64,000 bases of DNA from Bugulina stolonifera. Taxonomy: Eukaryota; Bryozoa; Gymnolaemata; Cheilostomatida; Bugulidae. Positions 53,976 through 64,000 of this stretch are shown here, piece by piece. The stretch spans positions 2,935,001 through 2,999,000 of the forward strand of contig OW285188.1 of the NCBI GenBank assembly GCA_935421135.1, read 5' to 3'. The notes under the pieces were generated by a model, which was not told the origin of the DNA, did no database searches, and was given only the letters and a program-made list of their open reading frames with translations. The translations under genes and the position numbers were made by a program. Within the stretch, counting starts at the first letter, position 1, and each line of letters begins with the position of its first letter.

Positions 53976-54591
53976 AAACAGCAACCTATACCACCAGAGT
54001 TTTCTGCCTCGAACCATTCAATATTTACAAATTGGGCAGCTATTAATAAAAGAATATCCTTAATTTCTCCAAATAGCATGTCATAACAACTTGCACTGCC
54101 AAACTATGCAATGACCTCCTGGTCCATACCCATCGAACACTGACCAAATCATGTACCGCTGCTGTCCTATATGAGGCATACCTCTTCTGCCCTCCTAGGC
54201 GGTCTAGTATGAAAACAATATCCACGTAAGTCCACGTACTTTTCTACGTTGATGTTGCTTCATGATCCAATTGGTCTTGTTGCTTGTTTGACTAATTGAA
54301 TTTTAATTAAATAACTCTACTGTTTATGATTATTACTACTTATTTTAGTTTCAATTTGGAAAATAATTGGGTTTGTCTGTCTGGCTGCCGAGTCTCGAGA
54401 CCTCCAATTGAAGGAAAGTTGAGACCTTCAGTTCGTCAGTATGTTATATTAATCCGCTACTAGTTCCCCTGTTCTCAGCTCCCGAGATGTTCTACTCAGA
54501 AAGCTTTGCAGATGGATGTTAGTTTTAGAGGGCAGAGAGTTCAAGGAACCAGAATGAGTTGTAACATTTAGATCATTAGATGACATGGAGT

Positions 54592-55028
54592 TCAATAATT
54601 TATAAAAAGGTTGGGATGCATATGTTCATTTGAGACTATATTGTAAAACAACTTGATGGAAAATGACTGACGCCTCTTTTCTAAAGACTCAGTTTGATGT
54701 TCCTTTCGCATCTTACTGACAGATACATCCCATCCCCTCAGATTGTAGATAAATCTGATAGCTCGATTTTGCAAAAGTTCTAACTTATTTATATCATATT
54801 TAAAATAGGGTCTTCACAACCAAACTCAAGTATTGATGGGCATAATGAAAAATGAGCTACTTTCTTAACATTGGACAGAGCATCCCACAGAGCATGCCTT
54901 GGCAACCCCAACATGGAAGAGGCTTTACCAATGATATGCTCTATATGCGTGTCCCATTTAACTTTTGAATTTAAATAAACACAAAGATATTTAACATTGT
55001 TTACTTGTTCAAGGTGAACCTTATTCAA
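54592..55028 (-). pseudogene. ORF2 C-terminal fragments
   Basis: NNVKYLCVYLNSKVKWDTHI and VAHFSLCPSILEFG (55028-54789), then MQNRAIRFIYNLRGWDVSV (54774-54592) correspond to the post-RT region of CR1-like elements, with frame breaks. Confidence 0.75.
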
Positions 55029-55029
55029 A

Positions 55030-55680
55030 AAGTAGTCGCTATTGAAAGTAGCAGCAGCTTTAGATGTGAGAGACTGAAGACTACAACTTTACTGTTTGAC
55101 AAATTAAATTTCATGGAATTAGAAAAACTTCAGTCACATAGCCTGTTTAAGTCATTTTGAAAAACTAAACTGTCAGAGGGAGTTTTTATGGTCTTTTATA
55201 TGAGAGTATCATCAGCGAACAGCTTGATGTTTGAATGCGTTATGGATTTGATGGTACCAAATCGAAAGCCTTGCTAAAGTCTGAAACAGCTAAGTGAACT
55301 TCTTCACTCTTCTCAAGTGAAGCTGAAATATCCTGCACCACAGTGACCAATTGTGTGGAGCAAGAGAGTGTTCTTCTATACCCATGTTGGCTTGAAACCA
55401 GTAGTCTATCTATTCGTGGTTGTAGATGGTGTAGAACAATATGTTCCAAAAATTTCCAGCATGTGCTGGTTAAAGAAATTGGCCTATAATTACAAGATTG
55501 GTCCCATTTTCCATTTCTAAAAGTTGGAGCAACATTAGCACATCTCCAATCCTTGGGAATATTACCAGTTCTAACTGAAGGATTGAATATATCAGTTAGT
55601 ATGGCAGCAGTGGTGTTAGGATCTAAAGAAAAAATCTGCCCTGTAATCCCATCTGGTCCAGGAGCTTTACCTTTTTTCAT
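55030..55680 (-). pseudogene. Reverse transcriptase fragment with a core deletion
   Basis: Motifs KKGKAPGPDGITG, NYRPISLTS, SQHGYRRTLSCSTQL and VSDFSKAFDLVP (55680-55240). The sequence jumps straight to SNIKLFADDTLI (55209-55223 region), so about 70-75 codons, including the VPQGSVLGP block, are missing. Confidence 0.8.
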
Positions 55681-55807
55681 TTTTTAGTTATGAGGTTGAG
55701 GACCCCCTCCATGATAATCACAAAAGGATTAGTGTTAACTTCATGCATATTTGGAAAGGGCTTATTACTAGTAAATGCTGATTGAAAGTATTTGTTCAAT
55801 GTCTGAG

Positions 55808-56261
55808 CTATATAAAACCCATTGAGAATGGTGGTACCTGATGGCATCTCCAAGCAATGTATGGTATTGTTGTTGCCTTTAATACTTTTGACATGTTTGA
55901 AAGAAGGTTTAGCATCAAATCACCCTTTATAAATGGGTTGTAGAGCGTGTCAACATAGTACTTTTTCTTTAAAATTTTGAACAACTTCTTATTCTCTCTT
56001 CTCAAAATTTTATACTCTAAGATGCTCAAGCATTTCAGTTTTCTTGTATTTTACATAGATCTTCCTTTGTTTATTGCATGCCCTTTTAACCTCCAAATTT
56101 AACCAATCCTGTTCATGCGGGTCCTTGATTCTTTTATTTTTAGTGAAAATATGCAGATCACTTCTATGGGCTTCTATTAATTTTTGTTTAAATATCGTCC
56201 AAACTACATTAACATCAGAACCACTTTTAATTTGATCAATTATGGCCTCATGTAGACTCAT
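55808..56261 (-). pseudogene. ORF2 endonuclease-RT linker fragments
   Basis: Two overlapping frames (56261-56010 and 56029-55808) contain WLNLEVKRACNKQRKIYVKYKKT and KILRRENKKLFKILK, the basic linker of CR1-like ORF2. One frameshift joins them. Confidence 0.7.
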
Positions 56262-56323
56262 GCAAAATTCTGTGAAATTGGTTTTATGAAACCATCTAAT
56301 TGAGTTTTTAATACTGTTTTGAT

Positions 56324-57176
56324 TTAGTCAGTAGTCGCAATCGTCATAGTGACCAAATAATGGTCACTAATTCTAGGATGTATTAGATCAGTATCCTTAA
56401 CTCGAGGACTAAGGTTTGTGAAAATCAAATCTAAAGTGTTACCCACCACATGAGTGGGCGAATTAACCAGCTGGTCTAAGTTCAAATTGTCTTGAAATGT
56501 TAAAAACTCTCTGTGAAACACTCTCAGATGCCGAGAAAATTCAGTGTTATACCAACAAATTTCAGGGATATTGAAATCAGATAATAAAATGATATCTTTT
56601 TTAGGATAAATCTTTTTCACTAGATGTGCATAATCAAAAAAGAAATCAAGGTTTGCAGTATTTGGAAGCCTGTAGTAGCACAATAGGGTAATATCCAAGG
56701 CGGGCAGCTTTAAACCAATTGAGACAACTTCACACATACTCTCTATTATTATCGGAAAGTGAGTGATTTCTGACTTAATAGCAATCAAGACCCCTCCACC
56801 ATTAATATTTCTGTCTCATCTATAGACCGTCTTTTCTTTTGATTTGAATAATTGATGACTAAAAAATTTTTTTAATTTGTACATATGAGTTTCAGTAATG
56901 CAAACGATGTCATAATCAATAGCCATTGCTTGTATTTCTGAGATCATCCCTTTGATAGATCTAGCATTTAAAGGCTGTGTCTTTGGTTACTTTGTGCTTG
57001 CTTTTATCACTTTATTATGGATAATTTTGTATATACTCGTTGGGTCTTGTTTGCTGGCTTCTTTCAACCGTTTCCTGAGTAAAACATCCTGTTTTAGTTC
57101 GTCTTTATTCAGGTCAAGTCTCGCAAAAATACCATGTATTTCTTGTGCATTTATACTCTTCAGTAGCTCTCATTAG
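56324..57176 (-). pseudogene. ORF1 C-terminus and ORF2 endonuclease of the split CR1-like element
   Basis: 57176-56950 reads ELLKSINAQEIHGIF and DLNKDELKQDVLLRKRLKEA, the ORF1 tail that should follow PRPIKI. The endonuclease follows with VCITETHM, GGGVLIAIK, CYYRLPN (VYRPPN equivalent), LSDFNIP, LDLIFTN and ISDHYLV. There is an in-frame stop near 56820. Confidence 0.8.
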
Positions 57177-57177
57177 T

Positions 57178-57316
57178 CTGTCTCAGACCCGAAAGGTGGT
57201 GAACTATGCCTGAGCAGGGCGAAGCCAGAGGAAACTCTGGTGGAGGCTCGCAGCAATCCTGACGTGCAAATCGGTTGTCGAACTTGAGCATAGGGGCGAA
57301 AGACTAATCGAACCGC

Positions 57317-57358
<42 letters not shown>

Positions 57359-57643
57359 CACTCGGGATAAATGGTTTTATCCGGTAAAGCGAATGATTAG
57401 AGGCATTGGGGACGAAACGTCCTCAACTTATTCTCAAACTTTAAATGGGTATGAGGTGCGACCCTTCCTGATCGGGGTCGCGTGCTCGAACAGAGAGTGC
57501 CCAATGGGCAGTTTTTGGTAAGCAGAACTGGCGCTGTGGGATGAACCAAACGTGCGGTTAGGGTGCCTAACGTACGCTCATGAGACACCACAAAAGGTGT
57601 TGGTTGATATAGACAGCAGGACAGTGGCCATGGAAGTCGGAAT

Positions 57644-57677
<34 letters not shown>

Positions 57678-58315
57678 TCAACTAGCCCTGAAGATGGATG
57701 GCGCTGGAGCGTGCGACGCCAGCGTCGATCCCGGGAAGAGTTCTCTTTTCTTTGTTAGGAGCGGACTCCCTGGAATTGGCTTGTCCAGAGATAGGGACGT
57801 TGCATCCATAAAGCGTCGCGCCTCACGCGGTGTCCGGTGCATTGGCGTTGGCCCTTGAAAAACCGGGAGGCAGTGTGATTTTCACTCCAGGCCGTACCCG
57901 AATCTGCAACAGGTCTCCAAGGTGAACAGCCTCTGGTCGATAGAACAATGTAGGTAAGGGAAGTTGGCAAATCTGATCCGTAACTTCGGGATAAGGATTG
58001 GCTCTGAGGTGCGGGCTGCTTCGGGTCGCAGCAAGAAACGGACCGCGCGTCGGTAGGATTAGACGCGCCTCGCGCGTTCAGACCGCCACCGGCGTGCAGC
58101 CGTGGCTTTTGTCGGCTCTCGGGTCGACGTCGGCTTCGTTCGGCTTAAACGCACAGCACAGAACTGGCACGGACTCTGGGAACACGACTGTCTAATTAAA
58201 ACAAATCATCGCGATGGCCACTGGTCGGTGTTGACACGATGTGAACTCTGCCCGGTACTTTGAATGTCAAAGTGAAGAAATTCAACCAAGCGCAGCTAAA
58301 CGATGGGAGTAACTA
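57178..58315 (+). rRNA. 28S rRNA fragment (central part)
   Basis: Strong match to animal 28S rRNA. Landmarks: GACCCGAAAGGTGGTGAACT, CTAGTAGCTGGTTCCCTCCG, GGATAAGGATTGGCTCTGAG, GTCTAATTAAAACAAA.CATCGCGATGG and AATGTCAAAGTGAAGAAATTCA. It ends at GGGAGTAACTA, 14 nt before the canonical R2 cleavage point in 28S. Several differences at normally invariant places suggest a pseudogene copy. It lies inside a CR1-like element, not in an rDNA array. Confidence 0.9.
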
Positions 58316-58478
58316 CCGATATTCCATCGGGACGGTTTTTGACTCAGAGGCGTTCAGTGATTAACAGCCAGATGGTAGCGTCACACCATTGATCGGATCG
58401 AACAAGCATAAGAAGGAATTGTCTGAACCTGCGGTTCCTCTCGTACCAGTCAGGATTACCAGCTTAATGACATGTTTA

Positions 58479-58509
<31 letters not shown>
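58316..58509 (-). rRNA. Inverted 28S rRNA 3'-terminal fragment
   Basis: On the - strand it reads CCGTCGTGAGACAGGTTAGT..., then the sarcin-ricin loop region GGTACGAGAGGAACCGCAGG (canonical AGTACGAGAGGAACC, one change), GCTACCATCTG and CTGAACGCCTCTGAGTC. This is the last about 190 nt of 28S, joined head-on to the + strand fragment that ends at 58315. Confidence 0.88.
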
Positions 58510-58511
<2 letters not shown>

Positions 58512-61226
58512 ACGCCGGTGTGGGAGTTGCAACCCCGTTCAGCAAAGATAAGGTGCGTGATGCCCTGAGAGGGCGGGAAGGTGCTGCGGGCCCTGACCAG
58601 GTGCCGTGGGCTACCCTGAGAGGAATGTGCGCCTCCCTCCTGGCAGGTCTGTGTAACCTGCTCCTCCTGATGGGTCTAACCCCGACACGGTTTGCTGAGG
58701 CAGTCACGTCCCTAGTGCCAACGGATGACGCCCCAACTGACCCAGCCAGTTATAGACCAATAACAGTTAGGTCCACAGTCGGACGACTCCTTGACTCCAT
58801 GGTAGCGCAGAGAATGGAGCGGCTGCTCCCATTCTTCCAAGAGCAGAGAGGGTTCAGGCGTGGCGATGGGCTACACGTTAATGTCAGAATACTGTCAAGG
58901 CTCCTCTCGAGGGCACGCGAGGACCTGAGCCCACTTGCCCTGGCCTTCCTTGACATTAAATGAGCCTGTGATACAGTGCCCCACGCCAGTATGCAGCAAG
59001 CGCTGTGGAAGATTGGTGTCTCCCTCTCAATAGTGGCGTACTTCGCCGACATGTACGGTCAAGCGAAGACAAGACTTAAGTTCCACGGCTCTCTCTCAGA
59101 CCCCGTACACCTCGAGAGGGGGGTACGACAGGGCATGCCGACCAGTGGACTGGTGTTCAACGCGGTGGTTGACATGTGCACAGAATGTATGGACAGTGAC
59201 TTAGGAGTGGAGATTGGACAGAGTTTGGCAAACCGCATCTATATGCGGACGATGTGGTGGTGATGGCGAGGAACGCACCCGCCCTGGGCATGCTGGTGGA
59301 GGAGTATGTGGAGGCTCTGGCCGGAGTCGCTCTGCCTGGAGGTTGACAAGACTAAACAGTGGTACTTGGCTGACAGACAGCTGTCGGTTAGCGGTCAACC
59401 CCTCTCTGTTATGGGCCCATCAGACACCTACAGATACCTGGGTGTCCCGACCGGTGCCAATGGGGTCAGTGATCGGCTGATGGTGGAGGATGCCCAGGAG
59501 ATGCTGAGAAAAGTCACGAGGGCGCCCGCCCTTCCGCAGTAAAAGTTAACGGTGCTGCAGCGGAGCATCCTTCCACGCCTCCTGTCACCCTTTGTCTTGT
59601 GCAGGACGAGCAGGGTGAACCTGAAGAGAGTGGACAGTGAGATAAGAGAGGCAGTGCGCCGATGGCTGAAGCTACCGCAGAAAGTGGCGAACCCGCAGCT
59701 GTATTCTGCCCAGAAGGACGGAGGCTTAGGGTTGTGGCGCCTATCAATGGCGATGCCGCAGATGAGGCTTGGAAGATTGAAGAAAATGCCCTTCACGCTG
59801 CCAGGGGACACGCACGCCCGCTGGCTAGCTGAAGACCAGAGTGTACAGGGGGAGGTGCAGAGGCTAGAGTGCCTCCTGACGGTGGATGGAGAACGACTGT
59901 TCCTAAGGTCGAGCTTCCTCTCGGCTCAGAGGCGGCTCCTATATGGGACCGCGGCGGGTAGAGGGCTGCAGCAGCACGCCCTGGCGAAAGCGTCAAGCTG
60001 GTGGCTCCGGGCCGGCGCTGACAGGCTTTCAGGTAAGAAGCTCAACAGGTTATGTAGGCTAAGAGGGGGCCTGCTGCTGGACCCGGTGAAGATGTCCTTC
60101 TATTCAAAGGGGGCCATCTCGGACGCATGCAGACTCTGTGGTGAAAGGGCGACGCTCTACCGCGTCGTCCAGAGCTGCAAGGCGGTGAAGGCATACAGGG
60201 TGGCTAGGCACAATGACCTGGTCGCCGGGATAGCGGACACCCTGGCTGGAAGGACAGGGTGGAGAGTTGAAGTGGAGGTTGACGTCAAGGACGCTGTGTC
60301 TGGGAGGAGACTCCGACCGGACATTGTCGCAGTGGATGAGGGTAGAGGGCCCTCTACATGGTTGACGTCGGCACAATGGCAGAAGCAGTCGAGGTACTCA
60401 GAGACATGGCTGCGGAATGCACTGACTAGGAGGTACAGTGCTGTGGTGACCGTAGAGGCCTTTGGTGTTGTCCTGAACTGGAGAGGCTCCATGGCTAGGA
60501 CGTCAGAGCTGAAGCTGAGGGGCGAGCTTGGCATGTCAGCAGCGCAAGTTGGCTGGCTGGTCGTCAGATCAATGAAAGGTTCCATCCGGATCTACGACGC
60601 GCACTGGAGGCTGGCACAAGGGCAGAGCCTGGCCGGCCTGGTGGAGTGGAGAGACGAGATGGTGGGGAGGAAGACCCTCTAAGAGGGTTGGGAGAGCCCC
60701 GCCTTCCCGAAGCTGCCACTGTTGTCCCGGAATGCGTGGCGGCTGGCATAGTAGGTAGGCTGCGAGCACTCTCTTGGCATGGCGCCAGGCTCACAATACA
60801 GGAGGACAGAGTATCGTTAGGGACGGAGGTCGGCGGAGAGTGCGCCCGCTTAATGACCGGCCGGAGCGGCGTTGAATGGTCGCTGTTATGTATCTGTGTG
60901 CTGGTATATGTGGCCGGCGTGACCTAGCTTCCTGCCGCCCCTGATCCATTGCGTCCTGATGGCGGTGAGCACAACCTAAGGGTCCTGCACCCGGCTTGCA
61001 TTCCTATTACTGCTGAAAAGGATGCGAGTGCGCTTTGCACCCGCTCTCGCGGGACCACGGGAGCGGTATCCTGCCCTCTCGCACCGACCCCGTACACGCA
61101 TAGGATGAACTTTGGTGAGGGGGTGAATGCCAGTGTGAGGCGATTCACACCGAGGGAGGTCTGGTTCCCCCGTTGGCTGCCCCTGCGTGGGCTGGAGACG
61201 CGTGCCCGTGCCCCCTGCGAGTTTAA
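58510..61226 (+). mobile_element. 5'-truncated R2-like retrotransposon
   Basis: Starts abruptly inside the RT-proximal region, with no N-terminal zinc finger or Myb part. It carries RT, a CCHC-like motif and a restriction-like endonuclease, then about 540 nt of GC-rich 3' UTR up to the CR1 ORF1 resumption at about 61230. The expected 28S sequence downstream of the element is not present. Confidence 0.82.
58511..60682 (+). pseudogene. R2-like RT / restriction-like endonuclease ORF, disrupted
   Basis: Copies element RNA at a nick made by its own endonuclease. RT motifs: AAGPDQVPW, YRPITVRSTVGRLLDSM, QRGFRRGDGLHVN, LDIK-stop-ACDTVPH, GVRQGMPTSGLVFN and LYADDVVVMA. The RT thumb contains YRYLGVPTGANG. 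C-terminal CRLCGERATLYRVVQSC is the CCHC motif with His replaced by Tyr, followed by VARHNDL and RPDIVAV (PD of the endonuclease). In-frame stops lie at 58961-58963 (TGA) and 59540-59542 (TAA). The LYADD block is in another frame between two compensating shifts (about 59225-59238 and 59300-59325). The endonuclease acidic segment (YMVDV) at about 60352-60370 is also out of frame. The family is placed by the RLE type and 28S association; NeSL or Hero relatives are not excluded. Confidence 0.82.
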
Positions 61227-61229
61227 ACA

Positions 61230-61805
61230 AATTTTAATAGGTCTGGGTTTTCCACTTGATTTGGCACCTAGTCTCATAACCTGTGTAGTTCCCAAGGAGT
61301 AGCTAAAACTGATGCCTTCAAATAACTCCTTGACACTATCTGTGGGTTCATGTTCATTTTCTTCTAAACCAGAAACAACTAAGGTTTTAGCTCTATTTTC
61401 AGAGTCTTAGAATTAATGGTCTTGATGTAAGTACTAACCTGTTCTCGAATAGTTTGGCTTTGTTTAACATGTACATGTATATTGTTGCTTAACTTTGGAG
61501 GCATTAGACCGAAGTTGTTTTATAAGTGATTCAATGTTGGATAATCTATCTTCAATTGAAATAAAAGCGCTGTCACAGTTATCACAAAACCAATCAATAC
61601 CGGTTTCACTTTTTCCCAATAGTTTGAATTCAGTTTTAGATAGTTTGTTACAATCTACGTTATACCATTTAAAACACAAGTCACATGCAACTGACTCAAT
61701 GTTTCCACTATCAAATCCATTCACACACAATCCGCAATGCGAGTCTTTTTCATTCTCATTAATTGAATCAGGTTTGGAGACCTCAGAAAAATTCCTCGTC
61801 TTCAT
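61230..61805 (-). pseudogene. ORF1 N-terminal half of the split CR1-like element
   Basis: PHD-type finger CGLCVNGF...CDLCFKWYNVDC...WFCDNC (61805-61464), then a coiled-coil-like segment. After a break the frame reads VMRLGAKSSGKPRPIKI and stops exactly where the GC-rich insertion begins (about 61230). Confidence 0.8.
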
Positions 61806-61860
61806 ATTAATTTAAATTCAAAATATATGTGAATTAGTTGAAAAGTGAAAAGATAAATTT

Positions 61861-62630
61861 AACTAAGTATCAAGAAAAGTGAATAAGAAATTGCAGAATT
61901 TTAACAACTCTAATAAATAATAATATATATTAGTTATAAGAAATATCCACAGAATAATCCTCCAAGACCATCAACCGAACCAAAGGTCAGGTTTTCCTGA
62001 CACAGAAAGGACACAAAAATTTTATTCCCTGTCCTAGATCAACTAACTGACTCCCTTATGGCTCACAACAGTCACAATCTTTGGTCAAGAGAGCTGCGGT
62101 TGAAAGTTTGGTCTCAATATTTCTGTTGACTTAGCCTGAGCGTTTTGAGAGCGTTGGCACTCTGGTGATTCGCAAGCATCAAATACATTGAATGATTGAA
62201 CTAATAATACCCCAACCCTTGACCTAACACTGTATCATTGTTTCAAAACGATGTGATGCACTTTGCACAGGAGCTTGGTTTTTTCTACTCAAGGTCAATT
62301 TTGAATGCCAGCAACTTTTCTTTACAAAAAAACTGTCAATCACTCTACCCCTACACTGTCATGTCCACAGTGAGTGTGTGGGGAAAACTAGGTTTTAAAG
62401 TTAGGGTACATGCCTGCTGGCCGTATAACTACTAAAATTGAGGTATAACCACGCTTCGAACACTAGATCTAGTATTTTGCCTGTTTGGTTTAAAACAATT
62501 GTCTATCAAATCATTCAGCTTAAAAATAGATGCACACTCATTAAGTTAAGATAAAACGGAACATGGTTAATCGTTTATTTTTACAGCGGTTTTCTAGTAG
62601 TTCCAGATCTACTTTCTCTTTTTATTCTGA
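61861..62630. other. No gene seen
   Basis: Likely the 5' UTR of the split CR1-like element next to unassigned AT-rich DNA. No motif supported. Confidence 0.45.
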
Positions 62631-62639
62631 AACTCCATG

Positions 62640-64000
62640 GCAACCCCTAATGCTGCCTATAAAATGTGTAGTCTTATTTTGAATGGCTTCGAAAAGAGGA
62701 CCCCGCACCACTACAGCATGCTCTGGCTTTGGTCAGCATATAGTCTTGTATGCTAGACATTTTACATTGTCTGAGACCAGTGGTAGTGTGCGTCTCAGAA
62801 GTCCCAAATCTTCAATGCTTCTGAGCTTTTCTTGCTTATGTGGTTACCCCAATCAAACCTGTTTGCAATTGAAATACCTAAATATTTAAAAGAGTCAAGT
62901 CTTCTGTAAGACAGACCCCTTCAAAATAAAATCACCAGCCGTGTGCATATTTCCAGGGTTTCCAAATGTGACAAGGAAACACTTTATTCCATTAAAAGAC
63001 ATCCTCCACAGCTTTGACCAGTCATGCAGCATATCTAGATCCCTTTGAAAGGTCAGATTTGAGCTTGGACCATTAAAGCTCAAGTGCATTAGTGCATCAT
63101 CAACAAACAATCTGATTTAGATGTAAGATCTTTCGAAATGTTATTAACATAAATTAAAAACAAGGCAGGCCCTAAGACAGAACCCTCAGCTGCCTGATAT
63201 GTAGACGCACTGCCCTGTAACAACACTCGCTGTTTCCTTTCACTTCAGTCTAAAATCACCTTGGAAAAACCATATGCTTCCATTTTGTGTAAAGGTTAGT
63301 TGTGGAGCGTTGGGAAAATCTAAAACTGCTTCTATCACACATCCCCTTGTCGATCTTTTCAATTTTACTCTGTGTAGTTGAGTCCTTTTCTGAAGCCATG
63401 CTGCTGAGAAACGAGAACTTCATTCTCTCTCTCATATTACTAAGGATAATTACTGTGTTCAAGCATCTTGCAACATACATGGCTTAGAGAGACTGGTTTG
63501 TAGTTACATGCATCAGTTCTAGATCCTCCTTTACAAATGGGAGTCACATTTGCCAATTTCCAAATTGTTGGTGAAGTTGGTCAATAGAATATTGAAAGAT
63601 TAAAGTTTAAAACCTCTTTCCGATTTCATCTCGATCTGATGCCTTTTGAGGCTTCAAACCCTTTATTAATCTCCTAACTCCGTCTATATCTATTACTATG
63701 TTTGAGGAGATTCCTCTCCTGACCCTATGGCACTTTTAAATAGCTGTTTAGCTCATTTGCAATTTCAACAGGATTTTCCAGGAATTGCCCTGCTTTTGAG
63801 CTCTTAATCGATCTAATGCTTTTATTTCCCCCTGTTTTCTAAGCTATAAAAAGCCTTACTGTCTCCTTGCATCAACGCATCATATAATTTAAAATGCATA
63901 TATTCATTGTGCCTTGATCGAAAGCTTGTTTTTGTTATTTTTTCATTATTTTCTGTGTTGTTTAAGATAGTGATGCTGCCCAGTCTTTCTAAATGTCACA
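62640..64000 (-). mobile_element. Third, degenerate non-LTR retrotransposon, runs off the right edge
   Basis: - strand fragments in order: QHGFRKG (about 63395), a damaged LDFSKAF-like block, EGSVLGPALFLIYVNNI (about 63195-63140), LFVDDALMHLSFN (63113 down; FADD with Ala to Val), WSKLWRMSFNGIKC, KYLGISIANRFDWGNHI (about 62885) and a post-RT tail to about 62650. There are many stops and shifts, and an internal deletion between the first two motifs. CR1/L2-like or a related clade. Confidence 0.75.
62895..63110 (-). pseudogene. Reverse transcriptase catalytic-region fragment
   Basis: 72 codons covering FVDD through FNGIKCFLVTFGNPGN, the catalytic Asp-Asp and the following W..x..W.MxFN..KC block of non-LTR RTs. 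Confidence 0.8.

Larger units (their letters stand above)
54390..61860 (-). mobile_element. Second CR1-like non-LTR retrotransposon, split by a 4-kb rDNA/R2 insertion
   Basis: Reading the - strand, ORF1 starts at 61805 and runs to about 61230. The sequence is then interrupted by GC-rich DNA (57177-61229). The same ORF1 resumes at 57176 and is followed by endonuclease, RT and C-terminal parts down to 54592. Reading frames are broken in many places. Same layout as the 46.5-50.4 kb element but a different, older copy. Outer ends approximate. Confidence 0.85.

Noticed and set aside
57397..58200. Several 60-95-codon frames on both strands over the 28S region
   Set aside because: Shadows of GC-rich rRNA sequence.
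59428..61302. Long - and + strand frames overlapping the R2-like ORF and its 3' UTR
   Set aside because: GC-rich alternate frames without family motifs. Only the + frame with RT and endonuclease motifs is real.

Overview
This is nuclear DNA of an animal, most likely a marine invertebrate. A sponge is possible but unproven. The main evidence is a 34-exon gene with GT-AG introns that encodes essentially all of CPSF1 (CPSF160), plus animal-type CR1/L2-like, BEL/Pao, R2-like and hAT-like repeats and a piece of 28S rRNA. There are no operons, bacterial genes or CRISPR arrays. Most of the window is AT-rich. The rDNA/R2 block at 57.2-61.2 kb is clearly GC-rich.

Region 1 (1-24.4 kb, + strand): CPSF1, the scaffold subunit of the mRNA 3'-end cleavage and polyadenylation factor. 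Thirty-four coding exons were placed by reading conserved blocks and splice sites. Their lengths sum to 4329 nt with every phase consistent (1442 aa plus stop, compared with about 1443 aa in mammals), so only the start-codon exon lies outside. The introns carry many minisatellites that lie against splice sites, a solo LTR, a second LTR-like element and a hAT-like MITE. They also hold an antisense gene whose terminal exon encodes a propeller-like region and a PAN/Apple-type domain.

Region 2 (24.4-30.2 kb): intergenic. It has a satellite array of about 120-bp units and a fold-back repeat, and otherwise nothing I can support.

Region 3 (30.2-37.2 kb, - strand): a six-exon C2H2 zinc-finger gene or recent pseudogene, assembled from phase-matched exons. 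Its fingers are interrupted by a TGA and a broken last finger. One intron holds a 1.4-kb array of 59 copies of a 24-bp unit that is open in both orientations. hAT-like MITEs and SINE-like elements sit among the exons.

Region 4 (37.2-46.4 kb): repeats only. It contains a 640-bp dispersed family, several MITEs (one carrying a tRNA-like Pol III promoter), a SINE, and a 60-bp-arm hairpin.

Region 5 (46.4-64 kb): a retrotransposon graveyard. It contains a nearly intact CR1-like element (- strand), an internally deleted BEL/Pao element with 184-191-bp LTRs, a + strand non-LTR remnant, and a second CR1-like element whose ORF1 is split by a 4-kb insertion. That insertion is 28S rRNA, then an inverted 28S 3' end, then a 5'-truncated R2-like RT/endonuclease. 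A third degenerate RT runs off the right edge. The nested rDNA/R2/CR1 composite and the splice-site-hugging minisatellites are the most unusual features.
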